Part shown: positions 22,394-35,552 of the stretch, in pieces
How positions within the stretch are numbered: the stretch's first letter is position 1
Layout of the letters: the number at the start of each line of letters is the position of its first letter
NCBI GenBank assembly: GCA_007449985.2
Contig: VIIQ02000101.1
Span: forward strand, 186,001 to 250,000
DNA from: Desmodesmus armatus
Taxonomy: Eukaryota > Chlorophyta > Chlorophyceae > Sphaeropleales > Scenedesmaceae
DNA: 64,000 nucleotides
Reading direction: 5' to 3'
The notes under the pieces: generated by a model
What the model was told of the DNA's origin: nothing
The model's database searches: none
What the model saw: the letters and a program-made list of their open reading frames with translations, nothing else
Program-made: the position numbers and the translations under genes

Positions 22394-24670
22394 TTTGACT
22401 GGATGCGCAAGGGACGAGATCGAGCTGCTGCTGCTGTGCGGTCAGGTGTGTGAGCAGGGGCTAAACGTGTCCAAAAGAGCTTGTTTACCCGCTCGCAAGA
22501 TCTGTGCTGGGTCTTAAGGGTTTGGCAACTGTATTCTGAACTGATCGGTCTAACACACTGAGCAACTTACCAAATCTTGCGGAGTTGTGGAATAAAGCTG
22601 TCTGTACCTGTTGCTGTCTCACCGGGGTGCGAGCTTGAGACTGCTGCAATGCTGTCGCCCAGAGCCCTCATTCACGCAACACTGTGCGCATCTTTCCGTC
22701 ATCTGGACAGGTCTTGCATTGATTACCCACAAGAGTTCGGTCCCTTGACAGTCAGGAGCGCTAAGATGAAAATTAGACCTTGATCAACATGGATGGTGCT
22801 GCATCCACCGTTCATGCTGCATGCCTGTGCCTGCTGGGAGGGGTTTGTGTTGGTTGTGCAAGTGGGTTGGATTTGCACACCCAGTATGTCACTGAACGGG
22901 CACACCAGCTGGGGCCACACACACAGCTTCCAATCCTGATGTGTTACTGCCCCAGGCGTGCACCTCTCTTGGGCTGACTGAAAGGTTGAGGGTCTGTCAA
23001 TACAATCACTGCATAGCAGCATGTTGGCATGTGGAGGTCATGATCCTGCTTATCCAAGCCCTGTCCAATGGCCTGGACTTGACTGCGTCCCTTGCAAGCT
23101 GGGGGGGGGGGGGGGGGGCTGCTTGTCTTGCGACATGGGCTTGGTTGCACAGCAGGGTGACAACCACAACAGGAACACTGTGACCAGTACTCGACAGCGT
23201 CAGCAAGTGCTATAGGGGCAGTGCGTACAGCAATTGCATTGACATTGAGCATGCCAGCCTGACAGGGTGGGGCACCCACCCCACACACTCGCGCATGCCC
23301 TCTCTACAGCAAGCAGGAAGGGCTTTGCGCTGCAGTCAACAGACTGCAGCCAGGTGTTGGTGCCGACAGCTATGTTGTTGTGGTGTAGTCAGGATACACA
23401 AAGGGAACAAGAAGACAAGGAGAAGGTCACAGCAACGAACAAGCAGCTAAGTTGCCACAGTATGCAAAATCACGATCATAGACAATAAGGGCAGCATCCC
23501 TGCAACACAAAGCTTCATTGGCAGGCTAAGTGTGGTTGATATGCACCCAAGCAACTTGACCTACAAGCAGCCACCAGAGTGGGACCACTGGTGGCACGCC
23601 TTTGTGGCCAAGCTCCCTACTTACCAAAAGATCCGACCCACATTGTGGTGGGTGTACTAGCCCCACTGAGGCGTACAGTACGCCCCTGTGCAGTGCGGTG
23701 TAGCCAAGTATGCCGCTGCTGTAGTACTTGAGCATGCATGCAACAAGGGAACCATACCTACTGAAGGTTCTGCAGACAGCTTTGTGGCAGCTGCCTGCTA
23801 CTGCAGCATCTGCACGGTAGCCCACTCGCATGAAAGCAGAGAGGCGTGTGCTGCTCAACACCCCTGGCCAAGGCATCCATACATGCTGGTGCTGCCACGA
23901 GTACTGCTGCCAGTGGTGTGGTGTCGCCACCATCTCTGCTACTGATCAGGCCCTCCAGGAGCAGGGACGCGTAAGAGGCACACGCCCTGCTGCTGCCGCT
24001 GCAGAGTCGGCTGCAGGTGATTGGGAGCCATAGGCCAGTTGGGACTACTGGGCTGACGTAGAAGCACGAAACGGTTCGCTGACAGCGTGTGGGGCGAAGG
24101 CCTTCCACAGTCCAGGCGCAGGGCGGTGGTTGCGCCTGTGCTGTCTATATCAGCAGGGGCTGACTGTTGGACAGGCTGGCACAGTCGTAGGGGAAGGCGG
24201 GGCAGCCCCAGTATGGCTCGAAAAGGCGAGGAATGCCGCACATAGAGGGTATTTCAGCACTAAAACAGGGCTTGTGCCCCAACACTGAACCACACAAGGC
24301 TGTAGCATCCCAAGAGCAGTACATACATGTACATGGCTTGTATGTCTCGCACTAGGCCAACCCAAGAAGGTCTCAGCATATAGCTAATACTACTTTCAAC
24401 ATATTTCCGATGCATATGGTGTGCCATAAACCATCTTGCCCTACCTTGGTCCGGTCCATGCAAAACGGCATCGAGCAGGGTCTTTTACCCAACCCATGCA
24501 TGTCACAAGGAACAGGGTTTTGAAAGCCACAGACACTGCTCGCAAGGTCAGGTCTCGCCTTTGCGCCAGCTTGTTGTTGGCCACCTTCCCATCGGTCTTT
24601 CTTGTCTCCTCCTTCAGCTCGCTTTCGCGTTTGGAAACATGCTTGTATACATGCATTCATACTTTGGTTC
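22394..24670. other. 5' flank of psbO and intergenic; no gene seen
   Basis: The psbO promoter should lie just above 22393; no clear TATA box is visible. An 18-G run sits near 23101-23118. No other gene is supported. Confidence 0.4.
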
Positions 24671-25226
24671 AACAGCGCACGGGAGCAGCCAGGCGGGGTG
24701 GGAGGAGGGTGGGTGTGCACAGCCCCTGGATTCTGCTGTTGTTATGACCCATAACCCCTTGCCAGGCGATTACAAGGCTATGCCATGGATATGGCTTGCC
24801 CATGAACATCCTATCAGTTACACGGATGCACGAGAGGCCTGCTGTGAGGCCTATGGGTCGTAACAGCTGTCGGCTGGCGCCCTCAGTCCTTGGCGGGACT
24901 GTTGTGCACAAACCCCAGCCCCGTCTACAGGGGGTGCCTCTGCATGACAGCAGCATCCCAGCACTGTTATGGGCCACGTGCTTGCTTGCTTACATGCATG
25001 CTATGTAACAGTATTTGCCAACAACAGCGCACGGGCGCAGCCAGGAGGGGTGGGTGGGAGGAGGGTGGGTGTTCACTGCCCCTGGATCCTGCTGTCGGCT
25101 GGTGCCCTCAGTCCTTGGCGGGACTGTTGTGTATAAACCCCAGCCCCAGCTACAGGGGGTGACTCTGCATGACAGCAGCATCCCAGCAGTGTTATGCGCC
25201 GCTTGCTTGCTTACTTGCATACTATG
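24671..25226 (+). repeat. Tandem duplication, one copy interrupted
   Basis: Segment 24671-25005 is repeated at 25023-25226, from AACAGCGCACGGG through CTGTCGGCTGG to GCTTGCTTGCTTAC. The first copy has 128 extra bases (24739-24866) at a point where the second copy is continuous (25092/25093), giving a filled and an empty site side by side. Confidence 0.85.
24739..24866. mobile_element. 128-bp MITE with 15-bp TIRs and 3-bp TSD
   Basis: The left end is TTGTTATGACCCATA and the right end TATGGGTCGTAACAG; after reverse complementing they match at 13 of 15 positions. The bases CTG flank both sides (24736-24738 and 24867-24869) and occur once at the empty site in the second duplicate. A 3-bp target duplication is seen with PIF/Harbinger and CACTA elements; the family is not assigned. 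Confidence 0.82.
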
Positions 25227-25539
25227 ATGAAGCGATGGTGGGCAACAGCGCTCCGGGAGCGTCGTCATGGCTGGGTATCAACAATGAGGTGTGCTTTGCT
25301 GTTTCATGTCCTGCTGCGCAGCTGCTTGTGCCCTTTGCAGTCGCACAGTCACTGTGCAAGTTGCGCTGAACTGCCTTTGCCTCGTCAGCAAAAGGCTGTC
25401 ACAGCCCAAGCAGCCTGGGTCAGTGCCATGAGCAGCATACGTGCTAGTGGTTGGATGTGAGTGTGCAGTACTGCTAGGGATGTGTGTATGCACTGCATAT
25501 CAACATGATGTTGATATCGTGAGTTGGTGGGTGAGCGTA

Positions 25540-26310
25540 GGATATAGGCCCTTGCAGCCCATGCTGCACAGGCTTGTGATGAAACATTGGGAGTTGTAAC
25601 ATGGTAACATGGGCTTTCAGGCTATGCGCCAAGAATCGCTCTATCTGGTCTCCAGTGTGAGACCGTGGGCTTTCCCCTATGTGCATGAGTGCCCAGATGT
25701 GTACCTGCTGTCAGCAAACGCCTGCCAGCCACACTGCAGTGTGATGTCGCCCCCTCCCAGTTGTTGAAGGAGGCTGCCAGCCTGGCATTGGCATTTTACC
25801 ATCCATGGCATTTCACCATCCGATGGCAGCCGGGCTGCCAGTATTGAAGGAGGCTGCCAGTCGTGCAGTAAAGCAGGCTGTAGCTGAGACGATCTGATAA
25901 GGGGGCTCAGCCCGGGCCGGCCACCCAGCAGCAATTATCCAAGTGATGCCTGGAATGCACCATGTTTCGCAGAAGGGGCGGGTTAGCTTGAAGGCCCGAG
26001 TCAGACTGCCTGCAACACAGTGACTTTGTGTGACAAATGCAGTTGCAACACAACATTGTCAACCCAGCAGCAGCATGGCAGTAATGTCCTTGCAAGGGCA
26101 GCATGTCTGTTGCCTGAGACAACAGCAACTCAACAGCGAGAAACGGTCCCCGGGGGGGGGGGGGGGGGGTACCGGACCGGTCCAGCCAGCACCTGCATGC
26201 GTTCCCTGCCCATGCATGCCATCATAAACACGCAATGCCATCCTTGATTGCAAATGATACGCTGCTAGGCTTGCAACAGTCAAACCTGAGGTTTGAGGAC
26301 ATGAGCCTGC
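25540..26310 (+). repeat. Direct repeat upstream of F-box gene 1 (pairs with 29315-29930)
   Basis: Shared landmarks in order are TCTGGTCTCCAG, GTGTACCTGCTGTC, CGCAGAAGGGGC or TGCAGAAGGGGC, and TGCAAATGA. The pair is diverged by substitutions and indels, including an 18-base poly-G tract (26152-26169) present only in this copy. Confidence 0.65.
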
Positions 26311-26339
26311 AACTGTAACAGCAACTGTTCGTCTTTTGA

Positions 26340-28660
26340 ATTTGGAGCTGTTGGGCTGTTGCAGCCAACCGTGAAGACAGGCGTACGCGCATAAGATGAT
26401 CTTTTGAGCAGCATACATCACTGATTGATCCGTCTCGCTTAACCCCAGTGATGATCATCCTTTCCTCCAGATCTTGTCTCTGATCATCAGATATAGCCAT
26501 TAGCCACTGCAATAGTAGCCACTGCAGCCTGAAACAGTTGAGCCTGTAGTTCTGGCACGGCTCAGCGTACCTTAGCGCCCAAGTCAGGTAGGGTGCTGGT
26601 GTTCAAAACTGTTGCAAGGAAGACATGCTTCCACTACGCTTTGCTATCCTTCCAGGCAGTGATATCACTGTATGCGACATTCATGCACCTTCATGTGTGG
26701 TGCTGCTCAACAGGATGGCCAGTGGGGGGTCCTTGCTGCTGGCGCTGCCCGACAACTGCCTGCTGGCGGTGCTGCAGTACTGTGCAGCAGACGACCTGCG
26801 CAGCTTGTTCAGTGCAGCCAGGGCTCACAGCAGGCTGCACCAGGCAGCTTCAGGGGCGCTGCACGTCATCGATGCACCCCTTTGCCAACAGCAGCAGGCG
26901 GCCAGCTTGCTGCGGTTCCTGGCAAAGTATGCAGACCACATCGCAGTCCTTGATGTGTGGAAAGCTGTGGGCGCCGACCCTTATGCCACAATCAGGCTGC
27001 GCCAGCTGCCTCGTCCGCTGCAGCTTCGCAGCTTGTTGCTGCGCGGACTGAAGCTGGGGCCTAGTCATGCTTGTAAGGGCGTGCTGGGGGTTGCAGGAGC
27101 AGCAGACCTGCAGGTGCTGAGTCTGCAGGACTGCTGCCTGGCTAACTGGGCCACAGCTGATGCGCTGGCAGCAGCTCTGTGGCAGCTGCCTGCACTGGAG
27201 CACCTCAGCATCAGGAATGTGTGCGTATATCGTCCCGATGACGATGATGCATATTTCCAGTTCTCAACAGGCGTATTCCAGCAGCTGCTGCAGCTCACAT
27301 GCCTTCAGCTGGCAGGGGTTCAGTGCGAGGGTCCTGCAGAGCACGGCCCCACCCTGCAGCCCCTGCAGGCCTTGACCCGGCTAAGCGTCCTGCAGCTCAC
27401 GGAGTGGGAAGCAGATGACGACAGCATCACTGCCAGTATGCTGTCAGGCATGCAGCACCTCACATGCCTGGTGGTAAGTGACCCGCCGTTCGATTGTGTG
27501 CTGGAGCCGGGTATGCTTGCTGGCAAGACCCGGCTGCAGCACCTGACGCTGCACGATCTGTGCTGGCATGGTGTTGCAGTGACAGAGCTGCTGTCACATC
27601 TGCAGCATCTGCAGCAGCTGACACACCTAGGCCTCGAAAACAGCATGCAAATCGATGAGGAGGACAGCGGCCCTCCTGCAGCCGCTTTCTCCGCCCTCAC
27701 AGCTAGCAGCAAGCTGCAGCTCCTAGACATCACTGACTGCAGGCTGCCGGAAGGGATATGGCCGCACATATTTCCTGCTGGCAGGCAGCTGCCGGACCTG
27801 CAGACCCTGGTGCTTACAGACGTCGAGCCACCGTCAGGGGATTGGGGGACACCTCCCGACGGCAGCATGCTTGCCAGCTGCTGCCCTGGGCTGCAGGAGC
27901 TGCACATGCAGCAGCAGGAGTGCACTGCAGAGCTGCTGACCTCACTGCAGGGGCTCAGCAAGCTGCACAGCCTGTGGTTGGCTCATTGCAGTGAGGAGCG
28001 AACATGGGAGGGGTTGTATGCCTTGGAGGCAGTGGGTCGCCTGACAGGGCTGCGGCAGTTGAGTGTGGAGTTCCTTTCGGCAGAGCGGCTGCTGCTGCAG
28101 CTGACAACACTGAAGCAGCTGACCGCTCTGACGTGTTGCTGCCTGATGGATGGAGGCCGGTACGCAAAGGAGGTGAAGCTGAAGAGTGAGGTGAGTGTGA
28201 CATAGGTCACTCACATGCCTTGCATGCCTGCCTGTATGAGATTGATCAAAAGCTGGTGTCTGAGGAAACACCAAAAAGTAAGAAACCAGTGGTTCTGAGG
28301 GCCCCCTGAGGCTCAGGGCCTGAGCTGGCAGTGAATGCCAAGCCTGACTCTTCACAGGGCATGTGCAGTGCATCATATTGGCTGTGTTGCATGCTAGGCA
28401 TGCCTTGTAGGCAGCACGGTATGTTGTGGGTTTCCTGGCTGGCGCCATCACTTCTCCACAGGCATACTTACTTACGCTCAAGGCACGGGTCTGCCGTGAT
28501 TGCTGCTGTGGCTGTGCAGGCTCCAGGTGATGAGCCGGTGTGGCGGCAGGTGCTGCGGCTGCACCTCAACCACAGCGACCCTGGGGTGGCACAGCAGGCG
28601 GCAGCAGCACTGGCAGAGTGACAATGTGGTGAGCGAGTATTGCAGCAGCAGGGGAAATTG
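26340..28660. repeat. Left arm of F-box inverted duplication
   Basis: This arm contains F-box gene 1, its intron and about 370 bp of upstream DNA. It is present in inverted orientation at about 30600-32965. Upstream matching includes CGTACGCGCAT against ATGCGCGTACG. Similarity extends through the intron. Confidence 0.75.
26715..28621 (+). CDS. F-box and leucine-rich-repeat protein, copy 1
   Basis: Two exons, 26715-28190 and 28520-28621 (phase 0), give 525 residues. The N-terminus (residues 1-45, LLLALPDNCLLAVLQYCAAD, then LRSLFSAARAHSRLHQAASG) fits an F-box, the Skp1-binding part of SCF ubiquitin ligases. The rest is an array of degenerate leucine-rich repeats such as LQVLSLQDCCLAN, LEHLSIRNVCVY, LTCLQLAGVQCEG and LQTLVLTDVEP, expected to bind the substrate. 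Exon 2 codes APGDEPVWRQVLRLHLNHSD and a short Ala-rich end. The start at 26715 is preferred because similarity to the inverted copy begins at LLNRMASGG; an upstream in-frame ATG (26625) is not conserved. Substrate unknown. Confidence 0.75.
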
Positions 28661-30599
28661 TTGCTTGCTACTAGCAACAGCGGGCCATCTGATGCAGGGG
28701 TTGATGACTGGAGGTGCCAGCCATGGCATGAGCTGGTGGGTAAGCACAGGGTTGGCAGATGTTGTGTGTGTTGGTCAGTGGTGTGGGGTGCTTGAGGAGT
28801 GGAGTGCACACAACCAAGCAGCACGGAAGGATCTCAATCACTCACTGTCCAAGTTGAACAGGTTGTGATGGCTTGGGTGAATTGGCGAGAGGGTAGGCAA
28901 TGTGCATGGCTCAGAAGTATCAGTTCCAGAGAGCGCGAGAATCAGGCCAGCTGTCCTTGCTCTGGCCTCTCGTGCTGATGTGTTGTGTTCTGCTCTGCTG
29001 TCCTGTCCTGCTGTGTCACCCCCCAGCCCTCCACTGAAGGGCCCACCTTTCTTCTTGCAGGTGCCAGGGCAGGGTTCTGTGCTGTCCAGACTCACTCCAA
29101 AGCCAGCTCAGCAGCAGCAGCCTCTGTGTCAAACGCTGACATGGCATGCCGCTGCAGCTGGGAGCAGCTGATGTGGGTGGGCTGTGTGGTGTTGCGATCG
29201 GTCTTGGCGACATTGCTTTGCTGCAATTATAAGGTGCATGCACGCAACTGCAGAGGTTCAGAGTGATTGTAGTTTTGAGGCTTTTGCTGCCCCTTGCAGT
29301 ATATGCTGCACATCTTGTGATGGGACGTTGGTTGGTGCAGCCTGGTAACATCGTCTTTTGAGCTGTGCGCCAGGAATCGTCATATCTGGTCTCCAGCGTG
29401 AGCTGGGGAAATTCCCCAATGTGCATGCGTATCGGATGTGTACCTGCTGTCGGCAACACCCTGCCAGCCACATTGCAGTGTTGTGTTACCCCCCTGTCAG
29501 CTGTCATTGAATGAGGCTGGCAGTCCTGACAGTCAGTTGAGGAGGCTGCCGAACACTTGAGAGGACCTAGTAATGAGGCTTCCGAACACCCAGCAGCAAT
29601 CATAGGAGTAATACTTTCAATGCACCCAGCAGCTGCTCGTTGCAGAAGGGGCCGGGGAGCTTGCATTACTCAGAAGCCTCAAGTCAGACTGTCTGTATTA
29701 TGCGTGAGTACCATTGTGACGACTCCAGTTGCAGCACCATACACAACCCAGGAGCAGCATGGCATCAATGTCCTTGCAAGGACAGAACAATAACCCAACA
29801 ATATGACAATTTCCCACAGGGTTGGTACAGCCAGCACCTGCATGCGTCCATACATGACATACTGAACACACAATGCCATCCTTGACTGCAAATGAGACGT
29901 TGCCAGGCTTGCCACAGTCAAGACAACTGCGCAGTTACGTGGTGCGAGCCAGCTGGCATTAATGTACTCATAAGCAGCATAACTCGCATAGCATCACAGC
30001 TAAGTTCGTGGCACAAACCACCACTGGTCATCTCTGCATGCATGCGCCATACAATTGCTCCAGCTGCTGCTGTTGCTGCCAATACCGCCAGACACAGCCC
30101 GCCTACATCTGCTGGTCCCAGCTAGCTGCAAGGCGTGACTGAAGCAGCGGCTGCGGCTGATGCTGCTGGCATGGTGTCACAAGCGTGCATCACAAACACC
30201 TGCACATGCACCAGCAAGAAGCAAGGCGGGTGGAAGGGGCTGGGGACACAGCAGAACAGGACAGCAACAGGGGGGGGGGGGCGCACATGTTACAACTTCA
30301 AAATGGAAGGAGTGATCAAACGTGTCACAGCTGGCCTCGTGTTCGCGCCTGTCCAAATTCTTCTGAACCATGCAGGTTGCCTACCCACTCACACCAGTCA
30401 GGGCTCCAAAACCCGTCTAACTAAAGCCGCCATATGTTTGAGGCCCTCCCACGCCGCTTGATTGTGTCCGCTCCCCAAGCGCCCACACCACTGTCCACAC
30501 ACAACACTGCCAACCCTGTGCTCACCATCCAACTCAATGGCACCTCCAGTCCCCAACCCCCAAAGCAAATGACCTGCTGCTGCTGCTAGTAGCCAGCAA
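28661..30599. other. Spacer of the F-box inverted duplication; no gene seen
   Basis: It contains a second, diverged direct copy of the DNA upstream of F-box gene 1 (29315-29930) and a poly-G tract near 30270. No gene is supported. Confidence 0.5.
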
Positions 30600-32965
30600 G
30601 GACCCATCTGCTGCTGTGCTTTGTCGCTCACCGCACCGTCACTCTGCCAGTGCTGCTGCCGCCTGCTGTGCCACCCCAGGGTCACTGTGGTTGAGGTGCA
30701 GCCGCAGCACCTGCCGCCACACCGGCTCATCACCTGGAGCCTGCACAGCCACAGCAGCAATCAGGGCAGAGCCGTGCCTGAGAGTAAGTAAGTATGCATG
30801 TGGAGAACTCATGGCGTAAGCCTGGAAACCCACACATGCTATGCTGCCTACAACGCCTGCCTAGCATGCAACACAGCCAACTGGAGTCACTGCACATGCC
30901 CTGTGAAGAGCCAGGCTTGGCAATTGCTACCCAGCTCAGCAAGAGCCTCAGAAAACACTGGTTTCTCAATTTTGGTAGTTGCCAGCCCTCAAACAATTCC
31001 TAACAGGCATGGCAAGCAGGCAAGGCGGGTGATTGACCGATTTCAAACTCACCTCAGACTTCAGCGTCACTCTCTTTTCAAGCCCAGGTCCATCCATCAT
31101 GCAACAACACGTCAGTGCGGTCAGCTGCTTGAGTGTTGTCAGTTGCAGCAGCAGCTCCTCTTCCAACGGAAACTCCATACTCAGCTGCCGTAGCCCTGTC
31201 AGGCACCCCACCGCCTCCAACCCCTCCAATGTTGCGTCAAACTCATCATCAGAGTGAGCCAACCACAGGCTGTGCAGCTTGCTGAGCCCCTGCAGTGAGG
31301 TCAGCAGCTCTGCAGTGTACTCCAGGTACTGCATGTTCAGCTCCTGAAGCCCAGGGCAGCACCTGACAAGCAGGCTACCGTCTGGAGGTGTCCCCCAGTC
31401 CCATGACGGCGCCCCAACGCCTGTGACCACCAGCGTCTGCAGGTGCGGCAGCCGCCTGCCAGCAGGGAATATGTGTGGCCATACCCCTTCTGGCAGCCTG
31501 CACTTACTGATGTGTAGGAGCTGCAGCTTACTGCTAGCTGTGAGGGCGGAGAAAGCTGCTGCAGGAGGGCCGGTGTCCCCCTGAAGCTGCATGCTGTTTT
31601 CAAGGTCCAGGTGTGTCAGCTGCTGCAGGTGCTGCAGGTGTGACAGCAGCTCTGTCACTGCGACACCATGCCAGCGCATCTCCTGCAACGTCAGGTGCTG
31701 CAGCCGGGTCTTGCCAGCAAGCATACCTGGCTCCAGCACATGATTGGCTGCATTATGCCATATGCCATATGGCGGGTCACTCACCACCAGACGTGTGAGG
31801 TGCTGCATGCCTGACAGCATGCTGGCAGTGATGCTGCTGTCATCTGCCTCCCACTCCGTGAGCTGCAGGACAGCTAGCCGGGTCAGGGCCTGCAGGGGCT
31901 GCAGGTCGGGGCCGTCCTCTGAAGGACCCTCGCACTGAACCCTTGCCAGCTGAAGGGAAGTGAGCTGCAGCAGCTGCTGGAATACGTCTGTTGGGAACCG
32001 GAAATATGCATCACCGCGATCGGGGCGATATATGGACACATCCCTAACGCTGAGGTGCTCCAGTGCAGGCAGCTTCCACAGAGCTGCTACCAGCGCATTA
32101 GCTGTGGCCCAGTTAGCCAAGCTGCAGTCCTGCAGACTGAGCACCTGCAGGTCTGCTGCTCCTGCACCCCCCCAGCACGCCCTCAGAAGAGTGACCCGGC
32201 CCCAGCTGCAGTCCGCGCAGCAACAAGGTGCGAAGCTGCGGCGGACAAGGCAGCCGGCGCAGGGTGATTGTTGTGTCAGGGTCTGCGCCCACAGCTTTCC
32301 ATACGTTGAGGCTCACGATGTGGTCTGCATGCTTTGCCAGGAACAGCAGCAAGCTGTCTGCCTGCTGCTGTTGGCAAAGGGGTGCATCGATGATGCGCAG
32401 CGCCCCTGAAGCTGCCTGGTGCAGCCTGCTGTGAGCCCTGGCTGCACTGAACAAGCTGCGCAGGTCGTGTGCTGCACAGTACTGCAGCACCGCCAGCAGG
32501 CAGCTGTCGGGCAGCGCCAGCAGCAAGGACCCCCCACTGGCCATCCTGTTGAGCAGCACCACAGAAGAAAGTGCATGAGCTGTTGAAGGTTAAAACCAGT
32601 GCTATCACTGCCTGGAGTATAGCAAAATATAATGGGATCATGTCTATTCTGCAACAGTGTTGCAGAAAGGAAACCTACCCTAGTTGTTTTGCACTGCCTT
32701 GGGTGCTAAGGTACGCTGAGGCGTGCCAGACGTACAAGCTAGATACGTTTCAGGCTGCAATGGCTACTAGAGCAGTGGCTACTACTGGCTACTGGCTACT
32801 GGCGATCTGCCGATCAGAGACATGATCTGGAGGAAAGTTTGAAAGTGACCAGGAGGAACCGTGACGGATCAATTCGTGAACTATGCGGGGCATACGACCA
32901 TCCTATGCGCGTACGCCTGTCCAAGAAGTTGTCTTCATGGTTATTGGGCTGCAACAGCTGCAACA
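30600..32965. repeat. Right arm of F-box inverted duplication
   Basis: Inverted copy of 26340-28660. Arm ends are estimated from the last clear matches: CGTACGCCTGTC near 32910 and the end of the last exon near 30620. Confidence 0.7.
30639..32544 (-). pseudogene. F-box/LRR protein, copy 2, frameshifted
   Basis: Exons correspond to 31053-32544 and 30639-30740 with the same intron position as copy 1. The F-box (LLLALPDSCLLAVLQYCAAH) and the repeats downstream are intact, but after GPGHSSEGVLG the frame shifts by one. Copy 1 has five G then TT where copy 2 has seven G then one T (C-run 32167-32173 on the plus strand). The upstream frame stops at 32113; the downstream frame reopens with LSLQDCSLANWA. 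As only a homopolymer is affected, a base-calling error is possible, and copy 2 may be functional. Confidence 0.7.
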
Positions 32966-34011
32966 GCCCCCAATGTGACAGCTTGCAGTGACCCTGTGAC
33001 TGATCGTAGCCAGCTTACACGTACATCTGTGATGGGAGGTGACGCAACAGTTGTGCACAGCGACTTTGTACTGCATTGGAACTTGAGTTGACCATCTGAT
33101 CACCACACACAGACCCGAGTTCTTACACAGGCGTGTCGTGCATTCTGGTGTACAGTAAATCAAACACTCTAGATCTGTCAATTCATGCTCTCTCAACTGG
33201 GCCGTGCTCAACCATACAGCACTGCTGTTGTCAGGAGCAGCTGCAAAGGGAAGGCAGTGCCTCGCAGAGCCATGTCGTGCTTCTGTCATGCACAGCTGTA
33301 CCCACATGGTCTGAAGAGTTTATCTCCAGGTAAGCAGCTGATCATGACAGTATGCAGCGGTACAGGGACAAGCAGGGCACCGGCAGCAGCAGAGCCCCAA
33401 ATGCAGAAGTGCATGGACATGCAGAGGGAACACATCAAGGGCGCTGGACCAACTGCAGCAACAGCTTTACACATAGGCTCAGTAACACATACAGCAGCGG
33501 TCGGGGATAAATGCAGCAGCTGTGCATGAAGAATTGCAGCATATTTGCAGGGGAGCTGGGTGCATCTGCAAGTGCGCCACCCCTTGGGTGGCTGGAAAAG
33601 CCTGTCCTGCAGGAATGCAAGCCGTGGAGGTCATCCACCCTCTTTCCACCCGCCCCCCTCCCCTCTGCACCCCCCCCCCCCAACCTTTAGTCAACCTCAC
33701 CAGAGGCACAACAGAACAGCTCAGTGGTATGGCAGGGTCAGAAGCAAGATCTGAAAGCGTCCATGAAACGAGAGGTGGCAAATCCAGCAGCAGCAGCTGT
33801 TCACAATATAGTTGCAGGCAGCATGCATTGACTGATAGTTCACACCAAGGCATTCAGCAGCATTGACAGCCAAACAACAGCAGCATTGACAGCCAAACAA
33901 CAAGTAAACGCATGTTCTGACACTCCTGCTGTGGCCAGCGCTGTGCTGTGCTGTGCTGTGCTGTGTGTGCCACATAGGTATCACAGGTATGCTTGTACTG
34001 TTGCTGTGCAG
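32966..34011. other. Intergenic and 5' part of the Nudix gene; exons not resolved
   Basis: Upstream exons of the Nudix gene should lie here, but no unambiguous transit peptide or start was recognised. A tandem GCTGT array lies at about 33940-33963. Confidence 0.35.
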
Positions 34012-35507
34012 ACACCACAATCGAGAAGACACTGCAGCGGCTGGGCAGCACGTTTGACATGGTGCCGCTGCCAGCAGAGGGCAGCAACTACATCAAACCA
34101 GCCTCAGTCATGTTTGAACTCGATGGTAAGCACACGCTGTGTACCCACTGAAGCAATGGTTGCTGACTGCAAAGATCATGTGCTTGGTGGGACGGCAGAT
34201 GGCAGTGTACGCAGTTGTGCATGTGGACTTGCTCCCTGTCTCATGCAGCAGCAACTTAGCAGCAGCTGTAGGATAGCTCAGCAGGCACTCAAGCCGCTCT
34301 CCTCCATACCAACCCGCAGCTACACATGCAAAAAGCAATGGTGGCACGCTACCGAGGCACACCGCACAGTACAGACTAGTCGCTGCTGTGCTACGGTTGG
34401 TTCCCTGTTTGGAATGGTTGCCCCTGACAGCGGCACCGCTTTCTTCTTCTAGTGAATCCTGGTGAATCAAAAATAAAATTTAACAACAAATAAAAAAACA
34501 TAAATATCTTTTATATCTTTAAACTAACACCCCCCCCCCACCCACCGCCACATCCACACTTACAACACCCAGTCCAGAGCAGGCAGAAGCTGTGAAAAGC
34601 TGTACCACAAGGACCCTTTGCAGTGACCACCCCTCCCTTGCACCCGCTTGCCCCCCTTCACCCCACCCCAACAGGCAAGAAGCGGCGGTGGGATGTGATC
34701 GAGGCCCATTCCAGTGTTGCTGTGGTGCTGTATCACAAAGCAAAGGTCCCTTTGCAGTGACCACCCCTCCCTCTCCCCCCCCCCCCCCCTCAACACCCTC
34801 CGAGGATACGGAGTAACCTCCCCTCCCTTGCTCCGGCTCCCCCCCACCACCACCACCACCACCACCACTACCACCCCACCACCCCAACAGGCAAGAAGCG
34901 GCGATGGGATGTGATAGAGGCCCACTCCAGTGTTGCTGTGGTGCTGTACCACAAAGACCTGGACGCATTCCTGCTGGTGAGGCAGTTCAGGCCGGCGGTG
35001 TACGCATGCAGGCTGAGGGAGGCACAGGCAGAGGGGCGGCCAGCACCAGACAGGACTGCAGGTGGGCTGTGTTTTTGGGGGGGGTGGGTCAAGCAGAGCA
35101 GGAGGCAGGACTGGCAATGTGTAGGTGGGTGCTTGGTGTCTTGGTGGACCCCGATATGGTATGTGTGTCTTTGGGGGGGGGGGGGGGGGGTCGGCAGGGT
35201 GGATGATGGGCCGGCAGTGTACGCCTGCAGGGTGTGAGGGGCAAAAGCAGAGGGGCGGTTGGTACCAGACAGGACTGCAGGTGGGTGCTTGGTGTCTTGG
35301 TAGACCCTGTGATTGTGTGTGTACGGGGGCGAGGGGGGGGGGGCATTTGACACGGTGCCAGGCTGGCTGTGTGCGTGTTAGCATGCAGGCTGCACCTGAA
35401 GCGGCAGAGGACTGCAGGCAGGCAGGGGAACCTCCCAAGGATGGAGTGTTTGGCAGCTATAGCAGTTACGGCTGTGTCTTACGCTCCGGTTCTGCTGCTG
35501 CTGCTGC

Positions 35508-35552
<45 letters not shown>

